A stretch of 64,000 bases of DNA from JAGQPD01 sp020426865. GTDB taxonomy: Bacteria; Planctomycetota; Planctomycetia; Pirellulales; Pirellulaceae. The position numbers and the translations under genes were made by a program. This document shows positions 52,350 through 62,241 of this stretch, one piece after another. Under the pieces are notes generated by a model. That model saw only the letters and a program-made list of their open reading frames with translations, ran no database searches and was not told where the DNA came from. Every line of letters begins with the position of its first letter. Position 1 is the stretch's first letter. Location: contig JAWKTN010000007.1 of NCBI GenBank assembly GCA_041399065.1, positions 434,001-498,000 on the forward strand. The letters run 5' to 3'.

Positions 52350-55300
52350 ATGAATGTATTGGAACGGATATGGGATTTTCTGGGCTACTTTTTTGGAGGG
52401 ATCCTTACCGGCTTTGAACGCGGCATCACGTCGATGTTTGGCTCGTCCAACGCGCGGTACGTACGTCAATTGCAGCCGAAAGTCGATGCGATTGGGGCGT
52501 TGGAGGCGAAGTACCAGGCGCTGAGCGACGAGCAATTGCGCGAGCAAACGGTGTTGTTTCGCCAGCGCCTGGATGCTGGGGAAACACTGGACGACCTCTT
52601 GGTTGAGGCGTTTGCAGTGTGCCGCGAAGGTGGTCGTCGATTTCTGGGCATGCGGCATTACGATGTGCAGCTGATGGGGGGCATGGTGTTGCACAGTGGA
52701 TCGATTGCGGAGATGGTGACGGGCGAAGGGAAGACGCTGGTGGCCACGTTGCCAGCTTATCTGAACGCATTGACCGGTCGCGGCGTGCATGTGGTGACCG
52801 TCAACGATTATTTGGCTCGCCGCGATATGGAGTGGATGGGGCCCTTGTATCGCGGGTTGGGGATTACGGTTGGTGCGATTCAGAGCAACATGAGTGTTGA
52901 CGATCGCCAGAAGGCGTACGACTGTGACATTACATACGGCACCAACAACGAATTTGGTTTCGACTATTTGCGTGACAACATGCGTCCGGCGTCGCGGGGC
53001 GACGATCGTTACCCGAAGCAATACCAGCAGTCGCAGGGGCGGCTTTATTACGCCATTATCGACGAAGTGGACAACATCTTGATCGACGAGGCCCGAACGC
53101 CGCTGATTATCTCCGGTCCGGCCTACGATAACTTACGAAAATACGGTGACGCCGATCGCATTGCCCGACAACTGCGCAAAGGCGAACACTACGAAGTGAA
53201 CGAGAAGGATCGCGCGGTTACGTTGACTGACATTGGTGTGCGAGAGGCGGAGAAGCTGGCCGGGGTTGAGAGTTTTTATACGGCCGGCAACATGGAATGG
53301 CCGCATCTGATCGACAACGCGTTGCGCGCCCATTATCTCTACAAACGCGACGTGAACTACGTCGTGAAAGAGGGACGCGTCGTGATTGTTGATGAGTTCA
53401 CGGGGCGTTTGATGGAAGGACGTCAGTGGAGTGACGGGTTGCATCAAGCGGTGGAGGCCAAGGAAGGGGTCAAAATCAAAGAAGAGACGCAGACGTTGGC
53501 CACGATTACGCTGCAAAACTTCTTCAAGCTCTATGAAAAAATCTCTGGCATGACGGGTACGGCGATGACGGAAGCCGGCGAGTTCTGGAAGATTTACAAG
53601 CTGGACGTCGTGGCGATTCCGACGAATCGCCCCATGCAGCGGATCGAGAGCCCGGATTTGATCTTCTGTACGGAGGAGGAAAAGTACAAGGCGATCGCCG
53701 ACGACATCGAGCGCACGAACCGTTGGGATGTCTTGGTGGCCAAAGACCGCAGCGAACGTTGGGGAACGATCGTTCGCGAAGAAGCGGACGGCTATGTCTT
53801 CGAAGAACGGGGCTCCTCCAATCGCGTGACGGTGCCCAAGGATTCTGTCACTCGGGTCGATCACAAAGGGCGGCCGGTGCTGGTTGGCACGACGTCGATT
53901 GAGAAGAGTGAATTGATTTCGAGTATGTTGGAAAAGCGGGGCATCAAGCATCAAGTGCTCAACGCCAAACATCACAAGCGCGAAGCCGAAATCGTAGCGC
54001 AGGCCGGTCGTCGAGCCGCGGTGACGATTGCCACGAATATGGCAGGACGTGGTACCGACATTATCCTGGGTGGCAATCCGGAAACGATGGCCTGGGCGAT
54101 CCTGCAGGATAAATACCAAACACGCTTGGATGTTCCGCGAGAAGAATGGGACGCGTTAGTGCACGAGATCGAGCAACGCGAGAAGATGAAGGAGGAAGGG
54201 AGCAAACTGAAGGAACTGGGCGGGCTGCATGTGATCGGGACCGAACGTCATGAAGCGCGACGGATTGACTTGCAGTTGCGCGGCCGTTGCGGACGACAAG
54301 GTGACCCGGGCAGCAGCCGCTTTTACCTTTCGCTGCGCGACGATCTAATGCGGATCTTCGCCGGCCAGTGGGTAGAAAAGGCCTTCAAGACCATGGGGAT
54401 GGCCGAAGGTGAAGCGATCGAAAGCCCGATGGTCACGCGTCAAATCGAATCCGCTCAAAAGCGCGTCGAAGAACGACACTTCGAAGCGCGAAAAAACCTG
54501 CTGGAATACGATGAGGTGATGGACGAACAACGCAAACGCGTGTACGGCTATCGTCAGCGAATCCTCGATGGCGTCAACTGTAAAGAGCTGATTCTCGAGA
54601 TGATCGAGCGGCAGGTACGAGTGCATACGGCGGTATTCCTGGCACGAGACTACGGTGCCGAAGCGTTTGCCGCATGGGCCGGACAGCGTCTGGCGACAAC
54701 CTTGGATCCCAAAGATTTCCGCGGGTCAGATATCGAATCCGCATCGCGCGAAGCAATTGACGTTGCCGAAGACATGGCGGCCGATCAGATCCGTGAAGCG
54801 ATCGAAGAGAATCTCCCATACGAAGAGGATATGGACCAGTGGAATTGGGCGGCGCTGGCTAAGTTCGTCGATACCCGCTGGGGAATGAACCTCCGGGACC
54901 GCGACCTGAAAAAGATCGGACGTGACGGTGTTGAAGATTATTTGACCGAAAAAGCCGTCGAAGCCATTCGCAAAGTCGATCTCAGCGACGGTGCACAGTT
55001 CTTGGAACGCGATTTCGGGTTGCTCAACTGCGTCGGCTGGGTCCGCCACAAATTTGGTTTCGAGGTCGACATCGAGGAGATCCGCGATAAGGACGCCGCG
55101 ACCGTCACACGGCTCATTAACGAAAAGGCCGCGGCGCAATATGACCAGAAGGAAGCCGAGTATCCCGTATTGGCTGGCATTTATCGCTTTTCGCAGAAGA
55201 CCGCCAACGGGCCGCGGATTGACCGGGACGCCCTGCTGGCTTGGGCCCGCGACCGCTTCCAGATTCAAATGGACGCCGACGCGTTCCGCAGCAAGCAACG

Positions 55301-56054
55301 CGATGAAATCATGACCATGCTGGTGGATGCCAGCCGCCAGCAACAAAAGGTAGCCGACACGGCACTCGCCTCGATCTCTCAAAAGGTGCAGCAAACGTTC
55401 CGCGACGTTGACGATGATGCGTCGCTCCGTGAATCGGGGATCGACGAATCGGCAATCAAGAGCCTGACTTCGTGGGCGGAGCAGGAACTCAAATGTGCGT
55501 TCCCTGACGGCCAGCATTTGATGCGCATGACGCGTGAAGAAGTCCATCAACGGATGGTGACCGCATCCGAAGACCGATATCGCCCGGAAATTCGCCGGAT
55601 GGAACGTTCGCTCGTCCTCCAATTGGTCGATACCGCCTGGAAGGACCACCTACTGGCGATGGATCATCTGCGGTCGGCGGTCGGACTGGTTGGCTATGCT
55701 CAAGTCGATCCGAAGGTTGAATACAAACGTGAAGGAATGCGTCTGTTCGAACAAATGTGGAACTCACTGGGCGAACGTGTCACCGACCTGGTCTTCCGCA
55801 TGGAACAACTTGATGAAGGTTTTGTCGGATCGACGTTCGTTGAAACCGAGGCCAAGCATGAGCAGGCGCCCAGCGGCAGCGAGATCGCTCAACAACAACA
55901 AGCTGCCATCGAGGCGAGTCAGCAATCGGGCGAAGGCGAAACTGCCGAGACGATTCGCAACCGCAATGACCGTGTGGGACGAAACGATCCCTGCCCGTGC
56001 GGTAGCGGCAAGAAATACAAGAACTGTTGTTTGCGATCGCGAGGTGCCGCCTAG
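52350..56054 (+). CDS. secA: Preprotein translocase ATPase SecA, enlarged
   Basis: 1234 residues against about 850-900 in most bacteria. Walker A EMVTGEGKTLVATLPAYL, VTVNDYLARRD, ITYGTNNEFGFDYLRDNM, Walker B IIDEVDNILIDEARTPLIIS, TGRLMEGRQWSDGLHQA, ISGMTGTAMTEAGEFW, VLVGTTSIEKSE, TNMAGRGTDIILGG, RGRCGRQGDPGSS and the C-terminal zinc site DPCPCGSGKKYKNCC. Extra sequence lies at about 455-505 (before VLVGTTSIEKSE) and in the helical wing/scaffold region (about 870-1080). Such enlargements are known in planctomycete SecA. It powers Sec export across the inner membrane. Confidence 0.97.
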   Translation: MNVLERIWDFLGYFFGGILTGFERGITSMFGSSNARYVRQLQPKVDAIGALEAKYQALSDEQLREQTVLFRQRLDAGETLDDLLVEAFAVCREGGRRFLGMRHYDVQLMGGMVLHSGSIAEMVTGEGKTLVATLPAYLNALTGRGVHVVTVNDYLARRDMEWMGPLYRGLGITVGAIQSNMSVDDRQKAYDCDITYGTNNEFGFDYLRDNMRPASRGDDRYPKQYQQSQGRLYYAIIDEVDNILIDEARTPLIISGPAYDNLRKYGDADRIARQLRKGEHYEVNEKDRAVTLTDIGVREAEKLAGVESFYTAGNMEWPHLIDNALRAHYLYKRDVNYVVKEGRVVIVDEFTGRLMEGRQWSDGLHQAVEAKEGVKIKEETQTLATITLQNFFKLYEKISGMTGTAMTEAGEFWKIYKLDVVAIPTNRPMQRIESPDLIFCTEEEKYKAIADDIERTNRWDVLVAKDRSERWGTIVREEADGYVFEERGSSNRVTVPKDSVTRVDHKGRPVLVGTTSIEKSELISSMLEKRGIKHQVLNAKHHKREAEIVAQAGRRAAVTIATNMAGRGTDIILGGNPETMAWAILQDKYQTRLDVPREEWDALVHEIEQREKMKEEGSKLKELGGLHVIGTERHEARRIDLQLRGRCGRQGDPGSSRFYLSLRDDLMRIFAGQWVEKAFKTMGMAEGEAIESPMVTRQIESAQKRVEERHFEARKNLLEYDEVMDEQRKRVYGYRQRILDGVNCKELILEMIERQVRVHTAVFLARDYGAEAFAAWAGQRLATTLDPKDFRGSDIESASREAIDVAEDMAADQIREAIEENLPYEEDMDQWNWAALAKFVDTRWGMNLRDRDLKKIGRDGVEDYLTEKAVEAIRKVDLSDGAQFLERDFGLLNCVGWVRHKFGFEVDIEEIRDKDAATVTRLINEKAAAQYDQKEAEYPVLAGIYRFSQKTANGPRIDRDALLAWARDRFQIQMDADAFRSKQRDEIMTMLVDASRQQQKVADTALASISQKVQQTFRDVDDDASLRESGIDESAIKSLTSWAEQELKCAFPDGQHLMRMTREEVHQRMVTASEDRYRPEIRRMERSLVLQLVDTAWKDHLLAMDHLRSAVGLVGYAQVDPKVEYKREGMRLFEQMWNSLGERVTDLVFRMEQLDEGFVGSTFVETEAKHEQAPSGSEIAQQQQAAIEASQQSGEGETAETIRNRNDRVGRNDPCPCGSGKKYKNCCLRSRGAA

Positions 56055-56072
56055 GCCCAAGGATGGGGACGC

Positions 56073-57440
56073 ATGCGTTTGTTTTCGCGCTGGATGGCGC
56101 GCCAAGGACTGAACGGAATCTACCTGCTGCTGATGCTCGCTGCCTCACCACGTCTGATGTGGTCGGCCTTGTTTGAGAACAAGTATCGGCAAGGATGGCG
56201 CGAAAAATTATGGGGCCAGGTGCCGTCACTCGCGACCGAAGCCAACGCCGGGCCCACCGTCTGGCTGCACGCCGTTAGTGTTGGCGAAGTTAACTTGATC
56301 GCGCCGCTCGTGAAGGCCCTCCAACAGGATGTACCTGAACTGCGGCTGGCGATTTCCACCACCACGCAAACCGGTTTCAATCTGGCTCAGCGCAGATATC
56401 CTGACCACTGCGTCTTCTTTGCACCGCTCGACTTCAGTTGGGCCGTCGGTCGTGCCATGCGTCGCGTCCAGCCCGATCTGCTGGTCCTCGCCGAATTGGA
56501 ACTGTGGCCCAATTGGATTCGCTCTGCCCACGAACGTGGCGTTCCCGTTGCTGTCGTCAACGGGCGATTGGGGGAACGCAGTTTTCGCGGCTACCGTCGA
56601 GTATTGCGTTGGGTCCGTCCGACACTCGAACGCCTATCGCTGGTGGCTGCCCAGGACGAAATCTACGCCCAGCGGTTTCGGGAGTTGGGGACGCCAGAAG
56701 TGGCCGTTGTCGTGACCGGCTCGCTGAAATTTGATGGAGCTGATACCGATCGACGAAACGAGCGGACAATGACCCTTGTGACGGCCGCAGGTATCCAGGA
56801 CGATGACATCGTGTTTCTCGCCGGTAGCACGCAAGAGCCGGAAGAACAACTGGCGCTCGACGCCTTCCTGACGGTGCGAGAAACGTTTCCACAGTTGCGG
56901 CTGATCCTGGTTCCGCGTCATCCCGAACGCTTTGACGATGTCGCCCGAATGCTGGATCGGTCGGGTGTTGCCTGGCAGCGACGAAGCTCGCTCGGTGGCC
57001 TCGGTACGGCCGCGGCACGTGTGCTGCTGGTCGATACGATTGGTGAGCTGGGGGCCTGGTGGGGGCGAGCCGATATTGGGTTCGTGGGGGGCAGCATGGG
57101 GAGCCGCGGCGGTCAAAACATGATTGAACCGGCCGCATATGGCGTAGCGACTTCGTTTGGCCCAAACACCTGGAACTTTCAGGATATCGTCCGGCTATTG
57201 CTCGATGCCGACGCCGCTCGTGTCGTACAAGATGGGACTGCGCTAACCCAATTCGTACGCCAGTGCCTCGAGAACCCGACCGACGCCCAACAGCTTGGGT
57301 GGCGTGCCAGAAAGCTGGTGGCCAGCCAATTGGGCGCAACCGATCGTACGATGATCGGCTTGCGTCGACTACTCGATCGCCAAGCCCGCTCGGCAGTAGA
57401 CACCGCCGCAGCTGCCCAACAATCGAAGCCTGCCGTTTGA
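56073..57440 (+). CDS. waaA: 3-deoxy-D-manno-octulosonic acid (Kdo) transferase
   Basis: 455 residues, 18 bases after secA. Marks: N-terminal hydrophobic anchor, WLHAVSVGEVNLIAPL (catalytic Glu region), ISTTTQTGFNLAQRR, FFAPLDFSWAVGRAMRRVQP, AELELWPNWIRSAHERGVP, VNGRLGERSFRGYRR, GSLKFDGADTDRR, FLAGSTQEPEEQLAL, VPRHPERFDDVARML, GFVGGSMGSRGGQNMIEPAA. It transfers Kdo to lipid A precursor at the inner membrane; it fits with lpxK at 15557. Confidence 0.95.
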   Translation: MRLFSRWMARQGLNGIYLLLMLAASPRLMWSALFENKYRQGWREKLWGQVPSLATEANAGPTVWLHAVSVGEVNLIAPLVKALQQDVPELRLAISTTTQTGFNLAQRRYPDHCVFFAPLDFSWAVGRAMRRVQPDLLVLAELELWPNWIRSAHERGVPVAVVNGRLGERSFRGYRRVLRWVRPTLERLSLVAAQDEIYAQRFRELGTPEVAVVVTGSLKFDGADTDRRNERTMTLVTAAGIQDDDIVFLAGSTQEPEEQLALDAFLTVRETFPQLRLILVPRHPERFDDVARMLDRSGVAWQRRSSLGGLGTAAARVLLVDTIGELGAWWGRADIGFVGGSMGSRGGQNMIEPAAYGVATSFGPNTWNFQDIVRLLLDADAARVVQDGTALTQFVRQCLENPTDAQQLGWRARKLVASQLGATDRTMIGLRRLLDRQARSAVDTAAAAQQSKPAV

Positions 57441-57574
57441 CCGAGCCGATTCCAGGTTTTTGCCCTCGTCGTGATGCTCGGGGAGAGGGACGGGGTGAGA
57501 CGGCAGAAGCGGAGGCTGTGACAAGTGTGTGGTACTAAGTGCCCGCCAATACGGGTTTCATCGCGGTTATGTGG
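57441..57574. other. Intergenic stretch before the minisatellite
   Basis: No gene seen. It contains GGGGAGAGGGACGGGG near 57480. Confidence 0.35.
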
Positions 57575-57864
57575 GGGCAGGAAGATGGGGGCGGAAGATG
57601 GAGGCAGGAAGATGGAGGGAGGAAGATGGAGGGAGGAAGATGGAGGGAGGAAGATGGAGGCAGGAAGATGGAGGCAGGAAGATGGAGGCAGGAAGATGGA
57701 GGCAGGAAGATGGAGGGAGGAAGATGGAGGCAGGAAGATGGGGGCAGGAAGATGGGGGCAGGAAGATGGGGGCGGAGGGTGGAGGGAGGAAGATGGAGGC
57801 AGGAAGATGGAGGCAGGAAGATGGGGGCAGGAAGATGGGGGCGGAGGGTGGAGGCAGGAAGATG
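57575..57864. repeat. 14-bp purine-rich minisatellite (about 20 units)
   Basis: Unit GGAAGATGGAGGCA with variants ending GGGA or carrying GGGGGCA, and two larger GGGGGCGGAGGGTGGAGG blocks. Nearly all purine on the + strand. Because 14 is not a multiple of 3 the repeat cycles through all frames; several overlapping frames stay open on both strands, but none is likely to be a gene. Confidence 0.95.
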
Positions 57865-57944
57865 ATGAGGAAAAAATGATGTAAGATGGGAAAGGTGAGC
57901 GGCGCAATATAGGCAGTCTTCGAAGAGGCGGAGAGGGCTATTCT

Positions 57945-58442
57945 GTGCGGTGGCACATTCGGGACCCGAACAATACGGCGATTGCCCTTTCTTGTTTGAC
58001 AATTGCCGCAGTCATCATGGCTGCTGCAACGATTTATCGGGACGTGTCCGCACCGGACCCTGAGGAGATGCGGCGCCAATTGGACATGAGATCCCCGGTC
58101 GACATGGAGGTCGGTGGTTTTTGTGACGACGGGGGATCGATTTTTGTCCGAATGGTTGACTCCCAAGGTGCGACGGTCGATCTTTTTGTGTGTCACGATC
58201 TCTCGGGGTGGTACGAAGGCGAGTTGTTTGTTGGAGATTTGCCAAGTGATGCATCGCGGCGGTCACACCTTGTTCCGTTGGGAAGTGATGAGTACAAACG
58301 GGCGATCGACCTTCTCAAAGAGGCGGTCGAGCGATATCGAGAACGACGTGTCGACGTGCATGCGCTTCCATACTGTGCGTGCACGAAGATGATCGTTGAC
58401 TTGTCGGTACGACTGAAGACGGCATCGCTTGACGGAGAGTAG
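57945..58442 (+). CDS. Hypothetical single-pass membrane protein
   Basis: 165 residues from GTG 57945 with GGCGGAGAGGG just upstream; no suitable ATG. One membrane helix about residues 12-32 (TAIALSCLTIAAVIMAAATI), then a soluble domain: SIFVRMVDSQGATVDLFVCH, GWYEGELFVG, YKRAIDLLKEAVERYRERR. Two cysteines in YCACTK near residue 146. No known family recognised. It lies between the minisatellite and the large exported protein. Confidence 0.6.
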   Translation: MRWHIRDPNNTAIALSCLTIAAVIMAAATIYRDVSAPDPEEMRRQLDMRSPVDMEVGGFCDDGGSIFVRMVDSQGATVDLFVCHDLSGWYEGELFVGDLPSDASRRSHLVPLGSDEYKRAIDLLKEAVERYRERRVDVHALPYCACTKMIVDLSVRLKTASLDGE

Positions 58443-58508
58443 GTTCGATGTCGTAGGCGGTTCGAGGTGTCGCGACTGTCCACTCATTCGGGCACGCCGC
58501 CGATCTTT

Positions 58509-61457
58509 TCATGATCGTTGCCGAAAGGCCGTAAATGCTCGCGTGGTTTCGACTAGCGAGTCTGGCTGAACGTCCTCCGTCGCACGTTCGTTGCGGATAG
58601 CTCGGGCTCGCAGCCGTGCTCGTGTCGATTGAAGGCCGAACGCAGCTTCCGAGTCAATCGCGCTCGACTGCTGCAGTTTTCTCTTGGGCGACTCTGGTCG
58701 AGTGGATGTAGACAGGGTGGTGGGTTCACCGAACATCGCGGCGACCGCCTGATCGGTAGCGTCGCCATCGAGACGACGGAGGCTGACGGCCCGTGCCTGG
58801 AGATTGGTAGCGGCCTGCGGTGAGTTGTATTGAAGGAACCCATCGCAGTAGATCGTTTCACCCTGTTTGTACCCCGGACCACATCCTGTGTCGTTGGTAT
58901 AGATGCCGACCGAATAGGTATCGGGAGATTCGCTTTCATACCGCAAACCATCCAACAGAATGGCGTCGACGGTAAGGTTCTTGTCGGCGCCGGTCGCCGT
59001 GTTGCCATCGTTGCTGAAGGCGACTCGAATTTGATCGATCGTCAATGGCGATGGATGGGTGTACGTGTAGCTGACGAACTGCCGCGAATTCGGATCGCCA
59101 CCGATGTTGTTCCAAGTGCGAACGGCAAACCCATCGATTTCGATTTGCATTTGTTCTTCGCCGGTGTGTCCGGCGGCGAGAATTTCCACGACCGATCCCG
59201 TGGCCGACTGTGCATATTGAAAGTAACCGCCGCAATGCAAAGCTTCACTTTGTTTGTTACCAGGAGCACACCCGGTGGCGTTATCCCAGGTTGCTGTGGA
59301 ATAGGTGGTCGGGGCCTCGGTTTCGTAGCGTTGTCCGTTGAACGTGATGGCGTCGACGATCAGGTTGCGATCCCGTCCCGTGGATGTGTTGGCATCATTG
59401 GAGAATTCGATTCGCAGTTGGTCCAAAGTTACCTGACTGGGATGCGTGTACGTATGACGTTCAAACGCGCGATTGTCCGCATCTCCGCCCACGTGGCGCC
59501 ATGTCTTGACGACAGCGTTGTCGATCAGCAGCTGCATTTCCTCTTCACCCGTCTCGCCGGCAGCGAAAATTTCGATCACGGTTCCGCCGTCTGGCAGCGA
59601 GTAGTCGAAATATCCGCTGCAGTGGATCGTTTCGCTTTGCTTGTTGCCCGGGGCGCAACCATCGGCATTATTCCACGTTCCGACCGAGAATGTGGATGGG
59701 TCTTCGCTCTGATAGGTGACCCCATTGACGACAATCGCATCGACATTCAGGTTTTTGTCAGCACCCAAAGCTGTCGATCCATCGTTGGAAAAGACGATTC
59801 TGATTTGATCGATGGTTAGGTCGCCAAAATGCTTGTATTGGAACGTTTGGAATTGACGCTGGTTGAAATCTCCGTCGATATTGTCCCACGTTTGTGCGAC
59901 TTGCCCATCGACCCACAGTTGCATTTGTTCTTCGCCCGTATCGCCAGCGGCGAAGATGGTGATGTCGGTGGTCGCGGCGTTCGACAGGTCCGTAAACATA
60001 TTATGGAAGAACGTCTGCAGCCGCTCGTCCGCAGGTGATACGGGCGGTCCGAACTGGCGCCAGTCGTCCAGCGCGTAGTTCATTCCCATTGAGCCGGCCG
60101 CGAACACGGTGGCGCCGCTGGCCGCGGTATAGGCCGTCGCATGAGCGCTCAACGCGCCTGCGTTGTATTCAAAAAAGGTCATTTGATCGTTACGGCATCC
60201 AGGCACCAGCTGATCCCATTCGTATCCGACGCGATTGGCAAACGTGGCGCCAGTAAGGATCTCTGAACCGTTGAACCACGGGTGCGAAAGACTGGCGGTT
60301 GCGACCGTGTAATCCGGGTAAAGACTCTCATCGGGATCAAAGTCCGTCGTGAACGTGTCCATGTACTGCACGCCGATCAGTTCACATTCGGGCCGCGCCG
60401 GCGTAAGCTGCCGAAACTGCATTGACTTCTTCGACAAATCTGGTTCGGGATCCTCATTGGCAGTTGGCGGTTTTACCTTGTAGCCAACCAGTGTTTGCTC
60501 GGCGTTCTCGAACCGGACTTGCCAGTACGCCATATTCGATCCCATGAACACGAGATTGGTGCCCGCATCGCGAGCTGCTTCGAACGCCGTCCGCATTTCC
60601 GATGTCCAATATTCGTCATGGCCACTGGCGATGACGAGCTGATGATCTTGAAGGCTGGCCGGGTCGCGGTGCACGTCGACGTTCGTCGCGTACTGCACGT
60701 CAAATCCTTCCCGTTCGAGATACCGCAACAAGTTCACTTCGTAACGCAGGATGTGGGTGATGTCCGCATAGGGTCGATCAAACGATACTTTATCCGCGGC
60801 CGCCGGATCATACAGGGAATGCCCACCCCAACTGTTGTACGCCTGCCAGGTGTTGACAGGAACCTCGACCAGAATATCCGAATGCCGCGACGCCTCCGCC
60901 CGCACGATGAATGGCACGTGATGCGCTTCTCCCGCGTTGGGCCCGCTGGTCAAAATTAGGTTCGCCAGATAATAACCGGAGTGCCAATCGTATGGCACAA
61001 CAAACGACTGCGTTACCGACCAATTCGCGCGCACTTCCAGCGTCACAGGATCTGGTGCTGGTATTCCTTGATTGAACCCCACAAAACTGCTTCCAGCTGT
61101 TGCCGGCAAATCGGCAACCCGCCGACCGCCGTCCCCGTCATACCAACCCAGCCGATAGATTTCGATCCGGTAGTTGTAGCCCTGGTCGGAACTGACATGG
61201 AATTCAACCGACTCGCCCGGTGCGACGCTCGCTTCCGAGGTGTACCCTTCGATCGAATGTAGCGGCGCCACCGGCGTCAACCACGACGATTGGGGTGCGC
61301 CCGCTCCGTCGCTCGAATAACATGCGACCGATGTCCCAGCTAACCCCGTGCAGGCCAACAAATGCCGCTGCTCCAAACGCTCGATTCCCGTCAATCGATC
61401 CCCAGTTCCCCGCTCCCGTCGGCCCCCACTCGCCGCCTGTCGAACTCGGCCTCGCAT
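58509..61457 (-). CDS. Large exported protein: DMFase-like domain plus three CBM60-like repeats
   Basis: 982 residues. The N-terminus carries IERLEQRHLLA, a common planctomycete export-associated motif. Residues about 60-480 resemble the C-terminal part of the N,N-dimethylformamidase large subunit family (YRIEIYRLGWYDGDGGRRVA, VPVNTWQAYNSWGGHSLYD, VIASGHDEYWTSEMRTAFEA, TNLVFMGSNMAYWQVRFE, VFAAGSMGMNYALDDWRQ). Then three repeats of about 125 residues, each with IFAAGxTGEEQMQL, a TW strand, QIRIVFSNDGST and GADKNLNVDAI, like Ca-dependent CBM36/CBM60 carbohydrate-binding modules, and each but the last followed by GCAPGNKQSE. The tail is basic. Possibly a secreted polysaccharide- or amide-acting enzyme; function unproven. 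Confidence 0.9.
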   Translation of the reverse strand: MRGRVRQAASGGRRERGTGDRLTGIERLEQRHLLACTGLAGTSVACYSSDGAGAPQSSWLTPVAPLHSIEGYTSEASVAPGESVEFHVSSDQGYNYRIEIYRLGWYDGDGGRRVADLPATAGSSFVGFNQGIPAPDPVTLEVRANWSVTQSFVVPYDWHSGYYLANLILTSGPNAGEAHHVPFIVRAEASRHSDILVEVPVNTWQAYNSWGGHSLYDPAAADKVSFDRPYADITHILRYEVNLLRYLEREGFDVQYATNVDVHRDPASLQDHQLVIASGHDEYWTSEMRTAFEAARDAGTNLVFMGSNMAYWQVRFENAEQTLVGYKVKPPTANEDPEPDLSKKSMQFRQLTPARPECELIGVQYMDTFTTDFDPDESLYPDYTVATASLSHPWFNGSEILTGATFANRVGYEWDQLVPGCRNDQMTFFEYNAGALSAHATAYTAASGATVFAAGSMGMNYALDDWRQFGPPVSPADERLQTFFHNMFTDLSNAATTDITIFAAGDTGEEQMQLWVDGQVAQTWDNIDGDFNQRQFQTFQYKHFGDLTIDQIRIVFSNDGSTALGADKNLNVDAIVVNGVTYQSEDPSTFSVGTWNNADGCAPGNKQSETIHCSGYFDYSLPDGGTVIEIFAAGETGEEEMQLLIDNAVVKTWRHVGGDADNRAFERHTYTHPSQVTLDQLRIEFSNDANTSTGRDRNLIVDAITFNGQRYETEAPTTYSTATWDNATGCAPGNKQSEALHCGGYFQYAQSATGSVVEILAAGHTGEEQMQIEIDGFAVRTWNNIGGDPNSRQFVSYTYTHPSPLTIDQIRVAFSNDGNTATGADKNLTVDAILLDGLRYESESPDTYSVGIYTNDTGCGPGYKQGETIYCDGFLQYNSPQAATNLQARAVSLRRLDGDATDQAVAAMFGEPTTLSTSTRPESPKRKLQQSSAIDSEAAFGLQSTRARLRARAIRNERATEDVQPDSLVETTRAFTAFRQRS

Positions 61458-61876
61458 TATTCACCAACCCCCCGCTGCTACTGCATCTGGAAGAATACAC
61501 AAGATGGGTAGTATATACCGATTTGGTTTGAGTGCTAGCAGGTAATGGCAATTGCACGAGAAAGGGCGTTGGGGCTGGGCCACGTCGTGAACGGCTGGGC
61601 GTACTCGTGCGGTGCGTCAGAATATTGTGAGCATGCTCATAATAGTTTCGCCCGATATCGGAGCTTGGCCATTCTGCGTCGAGTCGAGTCAGTTGGTAGC
61701 GCGCGCCAGTGCCGGTCCCTGAAAAAAAGGCAAACATATGTGTCCGGCAAATTCCGTCGACGGCAATGCTCTGGTTGGCGGTACAGCTCAAGTCGCTTGT
61801 TGAACGGGTTGGGCGGGGCCAGCGGGGCAAATTGGTGGGGGCAAATTGGTATTTGCTAGATTGGGGAGACGCAACG
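61458..61876. other. Intergenic stretch between divergent genes
   Basis: 419 bases. Open frames exist, but none has a ribosome binding site or recognisable motif. It should carry the promoters of both neighbours. Confidence 0.4.
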
Positions 61877-62206
61877 ATGCAGAGCGTGAAATCGAAGGGT
61901 CGGTGGGGATTGGTCGCGGCGATATTGGCTGGAGCGTTGTTGGCGGTAGGGGGGCCCCGGTCGGCGGAGGCGGCGGGTGGACGAGTTCGCGTGGTTTCGG
62001 TGCCGGTCGTCGTTCCTGTCTATCGGCCGGCCATTGCCTACGCACCCTACTACGTGGGACCCGAACAATGGGTCGTCAACATGTGGGTCAATGGTGTTTA
62101 CATCTCGCGCACGTATGTCGCGCACAACAGCTATCAAGCAACATTGCAAGCGGGGCAGGAGTTTCCGTTTGCTCAGTTGGCGAGTGTCGCGAAGGTGCAC
62201 TACTAA
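61877..62206 (+). CDS. Small exported protein of unknown function
   Basis: 109 residues from ATG 61877 (a longer frame upstream lacks a signal). Classical signal peptide: basic KSKGRWG, hydrophobic LVAAILAGALLAVGG, cleavage near AEAAGG. The mature part is about 70 residues, rich in V, Y and P (VVVPVYRPAIAYAPYYVGPE), ending WVNGVYISRTYVAHNSYQAT. No family recognised. Confidence 0.75.
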   Translation: MQSVKSKGRWGLVAAILAGALLAVGGPRSAEAAGGRVRVVSVPVVVPVYRPAIAYAPYYVGPEQWVVNMWVNGVYISRTYVAHNSYQATLQAGQEFPFAQLASVAKVHY

Positions 62207-62241
62207 GGCTGCCACGAGTGCATGGCGAATTGCGTTTGCCT

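Noticed and set aside
57525..57884. Overlapping frames encoding GGRKMEAGRWRQEDGG-like repeats, and proline/leucine/serine-rich frames on the other strand
   Set aside because: They come from the 14-bp minisatellite cycling through all frames; no start signals, no unique sequence, mutually overlapping.
61545..61859. Small gene upstream of the exported 109-residue protein
   Set aside because: No ribosome binding site, no recognisable motif, composition unlike neighbours.
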